The notes beneath the pieces were generated by a model that searched no databases, was not told the DNA's origin, and worked only from the letters and a program-made list of their open reading frames with translations. The translations under genes and the position numbers were made by a program. DNA of 64,000 nt from Campanula takesimana (Eukaryota; Streptophyta; Magnoliopsida; Asterales; Campanulaceae), in contig JAOWBW010002536.1 of assembly GCA_026119855.1 (NCBI GenBank), forward strand, positions 1-64,000, read 5' to 3'. Shown in pieces: positions 10,884 through 22,597 of the stretch (the first letter of the stretch is position 1; each line of letters opens with the position of its first letter).

Positions 10884-13223
10884 TTAGCAGCTTTTTGGGA
10901 CCCACACTTGTTTGACCTTAGGATTTTTACGTCCCTTGGCATTGGGTGTGAATCTTAAAAGACAATGACCAGCACTATGACCAAAATCAGCACAAATAGC
11001 ACAATGAATAAATCCAGGTTTTGGTTGCGGTTTTACAAACCCTTTACTGACCTTCGGTTTCTCATGTTTTACTGGGTCAGCGGTTTTGGCTTTAACAAAG
11101 ATTACCTTCTTGAGCTCAACCTTCCTCTTAGGTGCGGCTTTAGGGAAAATGATAGGAATTTCCTTAAACCGACTAGGAGCGGTTTCATCACTCAATACTT
11201 CCTTGGTTGCCTCAGCCGCTATGGATTTCTCTTTCCACTTTGAATCTCTCCCAGTTTGGTTTTTAGGGTACTCAAAGAAATAATTTTGCCTTTTAATTTC
11301 TTGTTTTGAGCCCTTTTTACCAGCATGATTAACCTTAGGAATTTCTTTGGTTTGTTCAGTAGGTTTCACACCACCTTCGGCACAGAGACAAGGACACTTA
11401 CACCCATCATCGGTTTTAAACCCCAATCCACTTTTATCCGAAGTAGGAATTTGTGAATTTAGGATTTGTTCCACAGTGACACCAGACTTGGTCCATACAT
11501 CGGTCACTTTTTGGAGGTCATCCCTTTGTACGGTAAGATCATGGATTTGGGTGAGAAGTACCTCGGTTCTGTCCTTCAGATAGCGGTTTTTATCCACAAT
11601 AGTAGATACCCCAGCAATTTGGAGCTTGAGATTTTCAATTTCCTCCTTGTGGGATTTACATACACGTTGGGATTCTTCAAGTTCCGCAGCCATTAGTTTA
11701 TATGCCTTTTTAAGTACAGTGTGTTGTTGACATATAATGTTTGCACGTTCTAGTACCTGATCATCATGACTTTGGTCTGCTTGAACCTCGGGAGTGTAGT
11801 TTGGTGTTGTAGGAGCTCTGCTTGATCTAGCCTCAGGAGTCTTAGGTGAAACTGACTTCATTTGTTGTTTTGGCAGTGGAAGGCTTTCGTCAATTTCAAT
11901 TCTTTCTTCAAATCCCATGAGACAGAGATTAGCAGTTTCTTCATCATCACTTTCATCTGAGTCTGAACCCATCCATGTCAGCGGTTGATCTCCTTGGTCA
12001 GCTACCATTCCTCTTCTTTTCACGAACTTCTTGTTGAATGGTTTCTTTGCTGGCGCGGCTTCATAGCGCGGTTTAGGACAACTTGACGCAAAGTGACCTG
12101 GTTGTCTGCAGTTATAACAAACCAAGTCTTCCCTTGTCTTGGGATCTGCAGTTTTGTTGAATCTGGTTGGAGGGACAAACTTTGCTGGGCCTTTGGATGG
12201 AAATTGAGATCTATTATTTTTCCTGAACTTGGTGTATCTCTTCACATACAAAGAAAATTCTTCATCATCCATTTCATCAAAATCAACTTGAGTAGAACTT
12301 GAGGATTGTGATCCTACACTCTGAGCATAAGAACTTTGAGGAGGAGTGTAGGATTGATGAGACTGCTGATAAGATTGATAAGATTGAGGATATGGTTGAT
12401 GTGATTGAGGATAGGATTGTTGAGACTGCTGGTAATATTCAGAAGGTGCGGTTTGAGGATTATATCTAGGAACATTTTGGTCAGGAGGAGCGGTTTGCAA
12501 GTGGAGGTGAGGAGCGGTTTGATGATGGTCTGGATTGTAGACAGGAGATGAGGTATTGTTGAATGCAGCTAGAGAGAGGGTCTTAAATCTGCTTTCGGTT
12601 TCATGGACCTCTTCAAGCTTAAATTCAAAAACCTTCAGCATGGCATACAAGTGTCGAAGATCAAGAGCTTCCAAGTCCTTGTTGTCTTCAATGTTAGTAG
12701 TTTTGATCAGCCATTTGCTACCAAGTGCTTGCATGAATCTCATGTTCAAATCTGTATTAGAATAGACATGTCCAAGAGAAAAACAAACGTTAACAATATC
12801 AATAAACCTCTCATAGCATTGTCTAAGAGATTCCTTAGGATCTTTAACAAAATAGTCAAAGAGTCTTCTCTGTTGATAGAGGCGGTTCTTCTTGGTATCT
12901 GAATCTCCTTCCAGAAAATCAACTATAGCATCCCAGGTAGCCTTTGCGGTTTTGCAGTGAAGCACCTTAGAATGAGTCCTCAGGTCAATAGCTGACACTA
13001 GCATGGACATAGCTCTTCCATCAAAATCCACATTGATGCGGTCTGCATCAGTCCATTCACTTTCTAATTTCTTAACTTCAGCTTCTTCTCCTGCGGTTCC
13101 TGCACGTGGATTAGCTTTCATAGGGACATATGGTCCATCAGTAACCGCGGTCCACAGTCTACGATCACATGAAATCATGTGTTTCATCATCCTATCTTTC
13201 CAAAAAATAAAAACTATCTTCAT
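10884..13223 (-). CDS. gag: gag of Sirevirus 1
   Basis: Open for 779 residues. The N-terminal half carries the UBN2/DUF4219-type capsid region (KATWDAIVDFLEGD, LRQCYERF). A Gln/Tyr/Ser/Pro-rich linker follows, then a CCHC knuckle CYNCRQPGHFASSC near residue 370, an acidic stretch, a coiled-coil-like segment, and a second CCHC (CAICADFGHSAGHC) near residue 740. Two knuckles about 370 residues apart are unusual. The likely original start is the ATG at 13,282-13,284, whose frame aligns with the gag start of Sirevirus 2. A one-base shift in a T-run near 13,205 separates it from the open frame. The stop lies 38 bases before the first pol ATG. Confidence 0.9.
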   Translation of the reverse strand: MKIVFIFWKDRMMKHMISCDRRLWTAVTDGPYVPMKANPRAGTAGEEAEVKKLESEWTDADRINVDFDGRAMSMLVSAIDLRTHSKVLHCKTAKATWDAIVDFLEGDSDTKKNRLYQQRRLFDYFVKDPKESLRQCYERFIDIVNVCFSLGHVYSNTDLNMRFMQALGSKWLIKTTNIEDNKDLEALDLRHLYAMLKVFEFKLEEVHETESRFKTLSLAAFNNTSSPVYNPDHHQTAPHLHLQTAPPDQNVPRYNPQTAPSEYYQQSQQSYPQSHQPYPQSYQSYQQSHQSYTPPQSSYAQSVGSQSSSSTQVDFDEMDDEEFSLYVKRYTKFRKNNRSQFPSKGPAKFVPPTRFNKTADPKTREDLVCYNCRQPGHFASSCPKPRYEAAPAKKPFNKKFVKRRGMVADQGDQPLTWMGSDSDESDDEETANLCLMGFEERIEIDESLPLPKQQMKSVSPKTPEARSSRAPTTPNYTPEVQADQSHDDQVLERANIICQQHTVLKKAYKLMAAELEESQRVCKSHKEEIENLKLQIAGVSTIVDKNRYLKDRTEVLLTQIHDLTVQRDDLQKVTDVWTKSGVTVEQILNSQIPTSDKSGLGFKTDDGCKCPCLCAEGGVKPTEQTKEIPKVNHAGKKGSKQEIKRQNYFFEYPKNQTGRDSKWKEKSIAAEATKEVLSDETAPSRFKEIPIIFPKAAPKRKVELKKVIFVKAKTADPVKHEKPKVSKGFVKPQPKPGFIHCAICADFGHSAGHCLLRFTPNAKGRKNPKVKQVWVPKSC

Positions 13224-13334
13224 CCAGAATCGGTAAGTGATTCGAATTGGATGTTTGCATCATATGGGTGTTTGTGTTTGCCATTGGATCAGCACCCAAG
13301 CGGTTAAGCTTGTAAAAACAAGTTTGGTGGATAC

Positions 13335-13346
13335 GCTCTGATACCA
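13335..13346 (-). promoter_or_regulatory. Primer binding site (initiator Met-tRNA) of Sirevirus 1
   Basis: On the element's strand TGGTATCAGAGC lies two bases after the 5' LTR. It is the standard complement of the 3' end of plant initiator tRNA-Met. Confidence 0.95.
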
Positions 13347-13348
13347 CT

Positions 13349-14807
13349 TGTTGGTCCCAGAGGGCAACAAGGGTATAGAACCGCTAGAGGGGGGGGGTGA
13401 ATAGCGGTCCGAAACTTTTTCGAAATACCCTTAAAATCAACCGAGTACTTATCAGTTTGGCCAACTGCGGTTCAAGGCACAAGAACCGAACTGATAAAAT
13501 GCACAGCGGAGTTTGCGGTTTGGCCAAATAGGTTAGTTAAAGAGTTTGGAAGTTTGACTCGGGTTGAGAAAACACTATGATGCAACAGAATAGTTAAACT
13601 TAAAGTTTAAAGGAAAACACAATTCATCTTTCAAGTCATTTCGTATATGGAAACAAGTTCAAGACCACAAACAAGAAAGATAAATATCAAGACAGAAAAT
13701 AAAGATCAAACACACAAATTGAAGAGGTTCGTTCTTAAATGAACTACGTCCTCTACCTAGATGGTTAGTCTAGGATTTTCTAATAGCTATAAGACTTGTA
13801 TTAATTTAGAGGAGGTTTTACAAGATAAATCTAAACTCTAAACAATGAGTCTAACCTAAGCTATAATAACAACCGGTGTTTTCGAAGTATATAATCTATA
13901 TGATCATATAAATCGGGTGTGTGTGTGAAAAGAAATCAAATGCTCTAAGTATCTAAATGATGGTGGAGCAAATAGAATTCTTTCTGTGTAAAGGCTAAGT
14001 ATGAGTGGTTGTTAGGCTTGAAGCTTTGATGAAGAACTGGGTTTGCAATGGAGATGGTTGAAGATATGAATATCTGGGTTTAACTCTTCAAAGCAAACTT
14101 GAATACTTGGGAATGAATCTCTTGAAGCTCAGCAACCTTCATTGTTGAATAGTGAAGGCTATTTATAGGCAGAGCACCCTTGTGACCGTTGGGTAAAGAT
14201 TTGAATCAAATCTGAAGGGTACAGTGCTGTCGAAATCCCATTGGTTGAGCTGTCATTTTCGTCCTTGGTTTTGTCTTGTAGTCCTAGGTAGTTGTTGCAC
14301 CACTACCTGACAATTGTCCTTTGTTGCAGAAAGGACTAACGGTAAACAATTTAAACTGATGGACAAACCGACATTCCTTGCAGAAACTCCAAGTTAACTT
14401 AGAGTTATTTTGACATGACATAACAACATCCTTATACTGTCAATAAGGGAATGTTTGTCTAAGGAATAAATGACATCTCTTTAATTCTTCAATAACTGCT
14501 CTGCGGTTTCACCAAGCATAGGGCGGTTTGAAGAATGGTCTTGATGTGCGGTTTTATCAAACATGCAAACTGCGGTTTGATGAGAATTGAAGAGCTCCAT
14601 GCAGGCATTCTTAAAATGATGGCTTGAAGCACTAAACCGCTAATGATACAACCGAACAATACTCAGCTTTGAAAACAAAAAATCTAGAAATGGACTTATC
14701 TAAAAATTGAAGTAGAACTTTATTACATGCGGTCCTAAAGTCCATAAAAAGACACGTGGAATGGATCAATCAAATTAAGGTGGGTGCACTAACAATGAAT
14801 CCTAACA
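13349..14807 (-). repeat. 5' LTR of Sirevirus 1
   Basis: 1,459 bases, TGTTGG..CCTAACA as read on the plus strand. The U5 end on the element's strand, with GCTATTCACC and a C-run followed by CTCTAGC, closely matches the U5 end of Sirevirus 2 even though the rest of the two LTR families differs. Confidence 0.95.
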
Positions 14808-14812
14808 AGTTC
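14808..14812. repeat. Target-site duplication AGTTC of Sirevirus 1 (right)
   Basis: Same five bases as 1,008-1,012, directly after the LTR terminus. Confidence 0.95.
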
Positions 14813-15263
14813 CTTTACATTTATCCAAGTTAGAACTCTTTGATAAAGGTCTTGGCGAGCATGCACCTCATTGTAACATTCTATGCGCACTCGAGCCCAC
14901 ATCTCCTCATTTCCGTATATCTGTGCTGCTATGGCTCTATAGCCACAATGTCCAGCAGATGCCACATCTGTGATGCCTCCAATAAATGGGATAATGAAAG
15001 GCAGAAAAGACGTCATATACGGAGAGCTGTATATACTAGTGTGATTGGGCTGTCCATTTCCCTCTCCACGACCCTGACCCTGATCCCGTCCTCGTCCTTG
15101 ACCTCGCCCTCGACCCCGCCCTCTCCCACGACCGGAAGCAGCTAGTGGTGGATGAGATGTAGGAGTACAAGCAGGGCTAGATGGTGTGGGTTCTGAAGCT
15201 GATTTCCGTTTGTGCGTGGACTCCGAACTCGCTTGGGTTGATGCAATGAATGCAGATCTAGAC
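14813..15263 (-). pseudogene. OTU-like domain, N-terminal part, with Arg-Gly repeat linker
   Basis: The exon starts after TTTCAG at 15,264-15,268 on the minus strand and reads into SRSAFIASTQA, a Ser/Pro-rich linker and an (RG)n / (QGRG)n tract. It then enters the OTU entry block ASAGHCGYRAIAAQIYGNEE. Family members usually read DGHC or DGNC at this site, with Asp and Cys catalytic. Here Cys is kept but the Asp position is Ala. The reading runs to VLTWINVKEL, where the Sirevirus interrupts it. It joins in phase to the transposase exon ending at 15,370, so OTU and transposase were probably one gene. Confidence 0.75.
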
Positions 15264-15369
15264 CTGAAATAGGGCAAAGAAAAGAGTGAGAAGCATTCAT
15301 ACTATCAACATGAAAATCAAATACATCAAGAACGTAAAGTGTGAGCCACAAATGAATGAAGATATATAC

Positions 15370-17273
15370 CCTTTGCTAGTCGAGGATGGTGTAGCGGGGA
15401 CTCGAAAAAAATTTGTTAGTATGCTCCCAATCTGACGGTTCTCTGGAACTTCCGGTCCGGGGTTTATTCGCCTTTGAAATATGATCTGGCTCGTAAGCAT
15501 CTCTCGTATGGTAATTAAGCCCTTCTTCCATGTTTTTGAATAACTTTCTCCTTACCGGTTCAGGTGCTTTCTCAACTTTATTCAACATAGCTTGAAAATT
15601 TTCTTTATTTATTGAAGGCTCAGATGGAGGGTTGTCTACTTCAATGTCCAACTTCTTCCAAAAATCATGAATCGAGGACAGCTCAATCCGTCCCCCACAG
15701 TCCTCTATCCGTGAAATCTCGTGACTACATGGAAGTTCATGTGTTCGCCTGTAGTAACACCCGCAGGCAGCCTCAGTGATGATATTACCCCCATTACGAC
15801 CCCCCTGGTTTTTAATGATTTTCTGAATACGAGCCCGCTCTTTTCTGATATTGCGCAAGGCTTCCGTTGACACTTTAGTCAATATGTTGTGATACAGATT
15901 ACGGGTCCTCAAATCAATTGGAGTTCTGGTCTTTGATCTATTCATACTCTGTTTGATATTTTTTAGTTGGATATCCAAGATCTTATGAGCCTTTTTGAAG
16001 ATTGTGTCAAAAGTAGAAGAAGCACTCCCCAATGCCTTCTTCAACCTGTTATGCTCACCCTCAGTCCTGTTTGTGGTATGGGTCCCGAAGTGTGGTAACA
16101 CATCCGTGTGCATAGACAGAATATTCTGAGAGTATGGAGTAATCCATGTATCGCGGAGGTAATCCAATAATACAGGATAAGATCTGAAACGGTCACAAAG
16201 CCCTTGCCAACGTTCGTCCCATTCGCCGGAGGTAGGGGCTGAGATTGCATAATTGAAACTCCTCATGAATGATTCTGCCAAATCCTCGCTACCTGTATGA
16301 CTCAACCCATGCTTTCTAACATTGACTTCGATATGCCTCCGACACAAGAAGTGTGCGGTGTCGGGAAAAACTGTACGGAGAGCGCTGATGAAACCCAATT
16401 CACGATCAGTGACAAAAACTGTTGGCAACCGGTGAGTTGTAAACAGACTGTGCAAATTATCCAATGCCCATATGTAATCATCTGCACTCTGATACTTGAG
16501 GAACGCATAAGCTATTGTGAAATTATGCCCGGTGGAAGTAAATCCTACAAACTGCAAGAAGTACAGTCCATAACAGCTGGCGTTGTAAGTGCAGTCACCT
16601 TGTACAACATATGGAAAACAGTTTAGCATCTTCATTGCTAATGGGTGAGAGAAGAATATGTCGCTGATTATGCCACTCTCAGCGTCTTCCCTCGTGTAGT
16701 ATATATATTCATGATCGTCGAGTAATTTAAGGAATTGTTGTAGCGGGGTCCTCCCTTGTCGTTCTTCTTCTCTATATTTTGTGATGGCATTGCGGACGTG
16801 CATCGGAGTGCTCACGTTCTTCTCATCGTACATCTTTAACATTGCTACTATGTCATTTGGACGCAATGAACATTCACTTGCGCTACACACAGCGTCATAT
16901 TCGCCACGTGTTAATTTCCCGAGAGGAAAACCTTCCGGATACAAAGGAAAGCCATGATTATGTATACCATTCCTTACAACATAACCCCATAACCCATCAT
17001 CCCTCCTTTCTTTGGCATGTATTTTAAAAGTGCACTCTCTCTTCTTGCTACTACTCTTCCTAATGTTCTTTGATCTTCCGGGCCTGTGATGTCCACCAAA
17101 ATGACATATTATCATGGCATAAGCTAGTTTATTTCCACTTCTCTTCTTCGAGTGGTCTATAATAAGGTGTATATTTCGACGCCTCGCGATTTCCCGTACA
17201 TGTGCAAGAAGTGCATCCCTATTTAGAAATAATTCTGATGCGTGAATTCATCACTGATATCCGGATATGGACC
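15370..17273 (-). pseudogene. MULE transposase (FAR1/mudrA-like) exon
   Basis: On the minus strand, open without interruption for 579 residues from 17,115 to 15,376. Upstream codons to about 17,240 extend it (residues ELFLNRDALLAHVREIA), with a probable one-base shift near 17,245 and a 3' splice acceptor TTTGCAG at 17,274-17,280. The N-terminus has the FAR1-type CF..H zinc-binding region (ECTFKIHAKE..NGIHNH). The MULE core follows (VQGDCTYNASCYGLYFLQFVG; TDRELGFISALRTVFPDTAHFLCRRHI) and then a SWIM-like zinc motif (CGCYYRRTHELPCSHEI). A long A-run near 15,405 shifts the frame and gives an early stop. In the other frame it runs to the donor at 15,369. The enzyme would excise and insert Mutator-like DNA elements. 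Confidence 0.85.
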
Positions 17274-17309
17274 CTGCAAATTACAGCACCATCAGTTTCA
17301 AAGATCCAG

Positions 17310-17729
17310 TATACATTTCGTGTATACATACACGACATGGTACATTACATCTCGTGTATACATACACGACATAGTACATTAAATCTCGTATGGGTGTACA
17401 CGAGAATTAAGTTACTATGATATTGCATTGTTATTCTCATGTGTATTTGAAGATTGTATAAATAAATCTAAAGTGTAGGTCAAGATTGGATTTTTAATTC
17501 AAGATGAGATTTTTAGTTCAAGATGGGATTTTTATTTTGATTTTGATCACAATACAAAACAAAACAAAACATTAAGAACTTAACTCGATTTTAAACATCT
17601 CGTGTACGTTCACACGAGATCAAAGTATACATTTCGTGTGTGTATACACGAGATACAACTATACAGTTCGTGTGTATATACACGAGATACAAGTATACAT
17701 TTCGTACATGTACACACGATATGTATAAA
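17310..17729. repeat. Palindromic TCTCGTGT/ACACGAGA array, middle copy
   Basis: Direct and inverted copies such as CTCGTGTATACATACACGAC occur upstream of the MULE transposase gene, in two clusters (about 17,315-17,405 and 17,600-17,715) separated by AT-rich DNA. It is the same motif family as 1-240 and 20,755-20,915. Confidence 0.8.
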
Positions 17730-17757
17730 GGGTTTAGGGTTTAGGGTTTAGGGGTTT
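17730..17757. repeat. Short interstitial telomere-like repeat
   Basis: Three and a bit units of TTTAGGG, the plant telomere repeat, between the palindromic array and a 170-base tandem repeat. Such short tracts also occur in plant promoters (telo-box), so this is not evidence of a chromosome end. Confidence 0.8.
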
Positions 17758-18236
17758 CAAGGAGTATGACCCGATGATGTGAAAATGGTATATGGCTACA
17801 TATTTATTTATTTTTTTATAATTTTTTCTTATATTCTAAATGACATTTAAAGTGTTTTTCATTAGTATGACTTTACTCAAAATCCAAATGGAAATTGAGT
17901 TACAAATTTGTGCCATTTTTCAAGGTTTTAAGGAATATGACCAGATGTTGTGAAAATTGTATACGGCTACATATTTATTTTTTAAATTTTTTTTCCTATA
18001 TTCTAAATGACATTTAAAGTGTTTTTCATTAGTATGACTTTACTCAAAATCCAAATGGAAATTGAGTTACAAATTTGTGCCATTTTTTAAGGTTTTAAGG
18101 AATATGACCCGATGATGTGAAAATGGTATATGGCTACATATTTATTTTTTTAATTTTTTTTTCTAGATTCTAAATGACATTTAAAGTGTTTTTCATTAGT
18201 ATGACTTTACTCAAAATCCAAATGGAAATTGAGTAA
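17758..18236. repeat. Tandem repeat, three units of about 170 bases
   Basis: The block TATGACCCGATGATGTGAAAA..GGAAATTGAGT begins at about 17,765, 17,936 and 18,103, giving periods of 171 and 167 bases. The units differ slightly (for example ACCAGATGTTG in unit 2). It lies between the PMD gene's 3' end and the palindromic array. Confidence 0.9.
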
Positions 18237-18362
18237 GAGAGAGACATAGAGCTATACTCCATGACAGAAACTAATACATATCCATTTCCTACTGAACCAA
18301 TAAACTTTCAAGTTACAAAACCCACAACTAAATAAATCCAAGTAATACATAAATCCTATCTC

Positions 18363-20658
18363 CTAAATGCGACCTCCTAAAATCTCGTGCGCCCGTCTAA
18401 GACCAGCTATGACGTCCTCGGGGAGCTTGGCATCAGTCAAAATTGGAAGTATGATACCTCGTGCCTGTGCAACCTCTGCAACCCCACGCTGCGGTGGAAC
18501 ATCAACTCGGGGAGGTGGGGGAGGTGGAATGTCAACGGGGGGATCATGTATCGAATTAGATATCCGAACATGACTCCTAGTCAGAAACCACTCCATATAA
18601 TCTGCAGTCACATGAGAAGATGTAGTCACTAGTGGCCCCCAACGGGGAACGGGCCTGAACTCCTCCATGCTGTACTCCACCCACGAGTCCCAAACATGAT
18701 CCTGGTCACCATAGTCTTTCTGGTACCCCTTCTGACCCTTTGACAAAATGCATGTCGTGGGAGCCACGGGAGGCTGTCTAGGGATCCTCTGCCGGTACCC
18801 GAACTGCCTAGTAACACGATCAGGCATGTAAGCCTCAGTGATGTCACAAAAACGTATAACCCCCCTGAAGCATGAAACCGGCAGAATCGCGTCCGCTCCG
18901 GTACCATAAGGAGTCCAAAGAACCTGTGAGTAGACTTTGTTAGGCAAAGTCTACATAATAACGGAGGGAGTGTAACAATTTGAAAAAGTTTTAATATGAA
19001 TAACTCACCCTGTCAACATGCATCGTGTCAAGAGTGCGGCGATACTGCACTAGATGCTCTAATCCCCTCCCAGCTGTATCAGTCCGTGACCATCTACGGG
19101 CTCTCGGCTGCCCCTGCTGCCAGTGCGGGTCAGAAACTCGTCGGAAATCCGGTAAGTACTCGTATATCCATGCCTGAGATGTATGTAAAAAAGTATTAAA
19201 TACTAATCAAATGCAACATGTAATTACAGATGGGGGGAGTCGACAGAGTAAAAAGAAAGTGAATAGAGTAAGATGTACCTCTAGCAGAGTCACACAACCA
19301 CCCATCTGCTTGCATCCGGATCTGGACGCTTTTCCCAACTCTTGGTATAAGTATGCCAACGTAGCTGATCCCCAGGAGAGAGTGGGGAGTGTCTTAAGAT
19401 CCATGCACAGGGGAAGGTAGGCTGCAGGCACCTTATCCTGACTATTATCCACGAACATCGTGCAACCCAATAGGTGCAGGATATACGCAGAAGCACGCTG
19501 GGCATCTGTCATGCCACCTATACGGGAAGAAAAGAGACGCCAGACACCCTTTAATAAGTACCCAGTGCCGCTCAAATGAAGGTGTCTACTGATGGCGGAT
19601 ACGTCAGGCACTGGATCCGGATAAACATGTGCACCTACACAGCTGATACCTGTAAATTGAAGATGAAATAACACATTTTAGTACATGAGATGAATGTAGA
19701 TAGTTCATATAGTCTTGAAATTGATAATATATAACAACATACCCAGGATATGAAAGACGTCATGTAACGTAATGGTCATCTCCCCCCACGGCATGTGGAA
19801 CGAGTTAGTTTCAGGAGACCACCGTTCCAAAAATGCCTTTAGGAGCGCGTGGTTAGGCCTTTGAATGGTGGCATCGTGCAGCTTCTGGATGCCCGATGCA
19901 TCAACGTGGGTCAGCCAGGCTCTATCAGTAGCCTCCAGTTCATCACGCTTGAACCTGTTTATTCCAAACAAAAAATATAATCAATACTCGAGATCGAGAA
20001 AAGCATGGGATGATAATTAATGGAATTTTTAGAGTGTGCCAAATAACTTCAAGATTTTAATAGTTTCACATTAATGATTATCTTACTTGTGCAGATGCTG
20101 CAGTCTCGTATGGAAAGTCACCACTGACTCACTAGTGGCGTCCCTCCAAATCTCTCGGGCTATGTGATCACCAAACCCGTATATAAGAGAAACAACCTCT
20201 GGGCCGCCACCTGGGTCACTCTGAATCTGCCATGATGGTGGCTCCTCCTCACCCGCATCATGCCTCCTCCTCCGTCCCTGCCCTCTAGCCACATTCGGAC
20301 CCCGCCTCCTCCCATGCCTCAAAGGTCTAACATCTATCTCCTCCTCCTCCTCCACCTCATGCTCATCCTGCCCCTCCCCCTCCTGCCCCTCCTCCCCATC
20401 CTCACTATCCCCTTCCTCCTCCTCCTCCTCACTATTCCCCTCCCTCTCCTCCCCATCCTCACTATCCCCCTCCTCCTCTCCCTCCTCCTCCTCACTATCC
20501 CCCTCCTCCTCCTCCTGAACGTCATCAGATGCTACCGTCTCCTCCTCCCTCTCCTCCTGCTCCTCCTCATCTGTGCCTTTCTTGTCATTCTTAGACTTGG
20601 TCCGCTTTTCTTTTCTCTCCGCATTTTCAGCCTTCCTCTTTCTATTGGACGCGGTCAT
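18363..20658 (-). CDS. Plant mobile domain (PMD) protein, five exons
   Basis: Exons in order are 20,087-20,658, 19,743-19,954, 19,279-19,649, 19,009-19,173 and 18,363-18,923. All junctions are GT..AG and keep phase, giving about 626 residues with no internal stop. Exon 1 is basic then extremely Glu/Asp-rich. Exons 2-4 carry the PMD core: WLTHVD, FHMPWGEMTITLHDVFHILG, ILHLLGCTMFVDNS, WGSATLAYLYQELG, QMGGCVTLLE, DPHWQQGQPRARRW. The C-terminus is Pro-rich. PMD proteins of the MAIN/MAIL1 type act in the nucleus in heterochromatin silencing in Arabidopsis, and many PMD genes are carried by transposons. Tandem orientation with the MULE gene and the shared palindromic arrays suggest this copy belongs to the element. 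Being intact, it may be expressed. Confidence 0.85.
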
Positions 20659-20754
20659 ACGTTCACGTGCCTAAAAAAAAACAAATACGAGACAATAAAT
20701 TAGCTATTTAGCATATGACAAATATGAACAATGTAAAGAAAATTAATGGCAGAA

Positions 20755-20915
20755 AGCATCTCGTATAAGTTCACACGAGACACATCTCGTGTGAACTTAT
20801 ACGAGATGCACCTCGTATGATTTCACACGAGATGTGTCTCGTGTGAACTTATACGAGATGCATCTCGTATGATTTCACACGAGATGTGTCTCGTGTGAAA
20901 TCATACGAGATGCTT
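20755..20915. repeat. Palindromic TCTCGTGT/ACACGAGA array, right copy
   Basis: Six or more alternating units of TCTCGTGTGAA and ATCATACGAGATG, each able to pair with its neighbours, lie within 160 bases. The array sits just upstream of PMD exon 1, or inside a 5' intron if the exon candidate at 21,055-21,159 is real. Confidence 0.9.
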
Positions 20916-21054
20916 TCTTCCATTAACGCCGCCTCTAAACCCAGTTCATACAAAAATTATGGAAGTAATTTGAAACAATAAAACAAAAATTAGACATTGG
21001 GAATTTTTGGAATGTAAAATTAGGTTAAAATTAGGTTTAAATTTACATAGTTAC

Positions 21055-21159
21055 CTTCTTTACAGGCACGGTGCTAGAAGAAGCTCCGGCGGCGATGGCA
21101 GTGGCGGTAGAGGCGGCGGCAGCGCCGGCAGGGACCTTCGGAATTTTTACTCACGCCAT
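21055..21159 (-). other. Candidate upstream exon of the PMD gene
   Basis: On the minus strand ATGGCGTGA is followed by an open Ala/Ser-rich frame ending AAGAAG at a GTAACT donor. The acceptor at 20,671-20,673 would join it in frame, four codons before the ATG at 20,658. Codon 3 is TGA, so translation from this ATG would stop at once. This is either a nonsense mutation in a former first exon or 5' leader. Confidence 0.35.
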
Positions 21160-21477
21160 TCTTCGTCGTCGTGTGGTGGTGCGCGGCAGGGCTTCGTCGT
21201 TGTCGTGGTCGTTGTTTAGGAGAGAGAGACTGGAAAGAGGGAATGAGTGAAATAAAAAAAAATTAAGTATATAATGGGTATTTTGGTAATTTACTTAATT
21301 CCCTGTATTTAACTTCTCGGTATATAACCATATCCATCTAAAATGGAAGGAGTAGGTGTTAAGGATGACTTTGGTAACACTTGACCAATGACTTATTGGT
21401 ATTGGTTTACTGTAATCATTATTCAATCACGATCTACAACTAGAGTTTAATAATGCTCATAATAATTTAAAATTTAA
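21160..21477. other. Non-coding flank, probable right border zone of the MULE
   Basis: GC-rich up to about 21,220, then AT-rich. I could not find terminal inverted repeats or a 9-base duplication to fix the boundary. Confidence 0.35.
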
Positions 21478-21479
21478 TA

Positions 21480-21738
21480 CTCCCTCTGTCCCTAAACGAG
21501 TGTCCAAATTTCATTTTAAGGGACACTGAAAATCTCAACTTTTTGAACAATTTGGTAACAACGATTCATATATAATCTTGTAATCTCGTTTCCAAACCTT
21601 TAGTTTTGCACGTATAAAGAAACCGGTGATTTTTTTTTCGAAAAAAAACGTTTAGGGAGAAAGTTATGTTAAAAAAAGACACTCATTTAGGGACAATTTT
21701 TTTTTGAAAATGAACACTCATTTAGGGACAGAGGGAAT
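21480..21738. mobile_element. Stowaway-like MITE
   Basis: Terminal inverted repeats CTCCCTCTGTCCCTAAA.. flanked by TA. The two ends pair over about 30 bases and the interior is AT-rich and non-coding. Confidence 0.8.
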
Positions 21739-21891
21739 ACTGATTATAAGTTTTGATCAAATTTAAATTAATCGCTAAAGAAAATCATACCCATGTCTTA
21801 AAATAAACATTTATTGATTGAGAGTAAATTTAGGCATTTACTTTTGAGTAATAGTAATAGAGCAACATTACACTTATTTGTGATAAAATAT

Positions 21892-22190
21892 TACTCCCTC
21901 CGTCCCAGTTTAAAGTTCTTACTTTCCTTTTTGGTACGTCCCAGTTTAAAGTTTTTAGTTGCTTCATTCCTTAAATAGCAAATGATGAATAGTGTTTTGG
22001 ACATTTTTGTCCTTATAAAGTTTATATATTACAAAAAGCCCATCACTTACCCATCTACTTTTCACCCACTTGCATTATGAATTGACAATTATATCCTCCA
22101 CCGACTACTATCTTTGACTCAATTTTGCCTTAATTCCTTAATAAGCGTGCAAAGTCAAACTAAGAACCTTAAACGGGGACGGAGGGAGTA
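21892..22190. mobile_element. Stowaway-like MITE
   Basis: Ends TACTCCCTCCGTCCC and GGGGACGGAGGGAGTA, with about 25 bases of inverted similarity (CAGTTTAAAGTTCTTA / TAAGAACCTTAAACGG). Same family as 28,112-28,350, 28,461-28,780 and 39,616-39,905. Confidence 0.85.
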
Positions 22191-22597
22191 TATTTTTCGT
22201 CTCAAATTACGACTTTTCACACATATTAAAAAAAATAATCAACGCATATCAAATAGACTTAATTACTCTTTAAATATTTGAAGTACTCAATCATTTAAAT
22301 ATTTTTACAATGACGGCTACTTAATTATAAGTAAAAGTAGTTTTGGTGAATTGTATCAATGTATAAAAACACTGTAAAACTGTAAGTATTTAGGACAAAA
22401 AATTCTATCCAAACTCGAAGTATTTAGGTCAATATCAATATGTCTGCTGAGATTAAATGCGACCAAAACGGAATAGGATTGATCATTTTCAGTGTCACTC
22501 TAAAAGCAGATTTGCCCAATTTACTTGAAAACGTTTCAATCCATCTCATTTTCAGCATTATTGTTAACTTTATGACAACTGTAGCCATCAAAACACT
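22191..22597. other. AT-rich intergenic DNA, nothing recognised
   Basis: No ORF with coding character and no clear repeat ends. Confidence 0.5.

Larger units (their letters stand above)
1013..14807 (-). mobile_element. Sirevirus-type Copia LTR retrotransposon 1 (13.8 kb)
   Basis: A complete element on the minus strand. In its own direction it has a 5' LTR (13,349-14,807), a Met-tRNA primer site, gag with a zinc knuckle, protease, integrase, RT and RNase H in Copia order, then a long 3' accessory gene, a polypurine tract and the 3' LTR (1,013-2,468). The unusual length, the large gag and the extra gene between pol and the 3' LTR point to the Sirevirus genus. TSD is AGTTC on both sides. The LTRs differ by only a handful of substitutions plus small indels by eye, so the insertion is recent, but pol and the accessory gene are frameshifted. 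It inserted into the OTU region of a MULE gene. Confidence 0.95.
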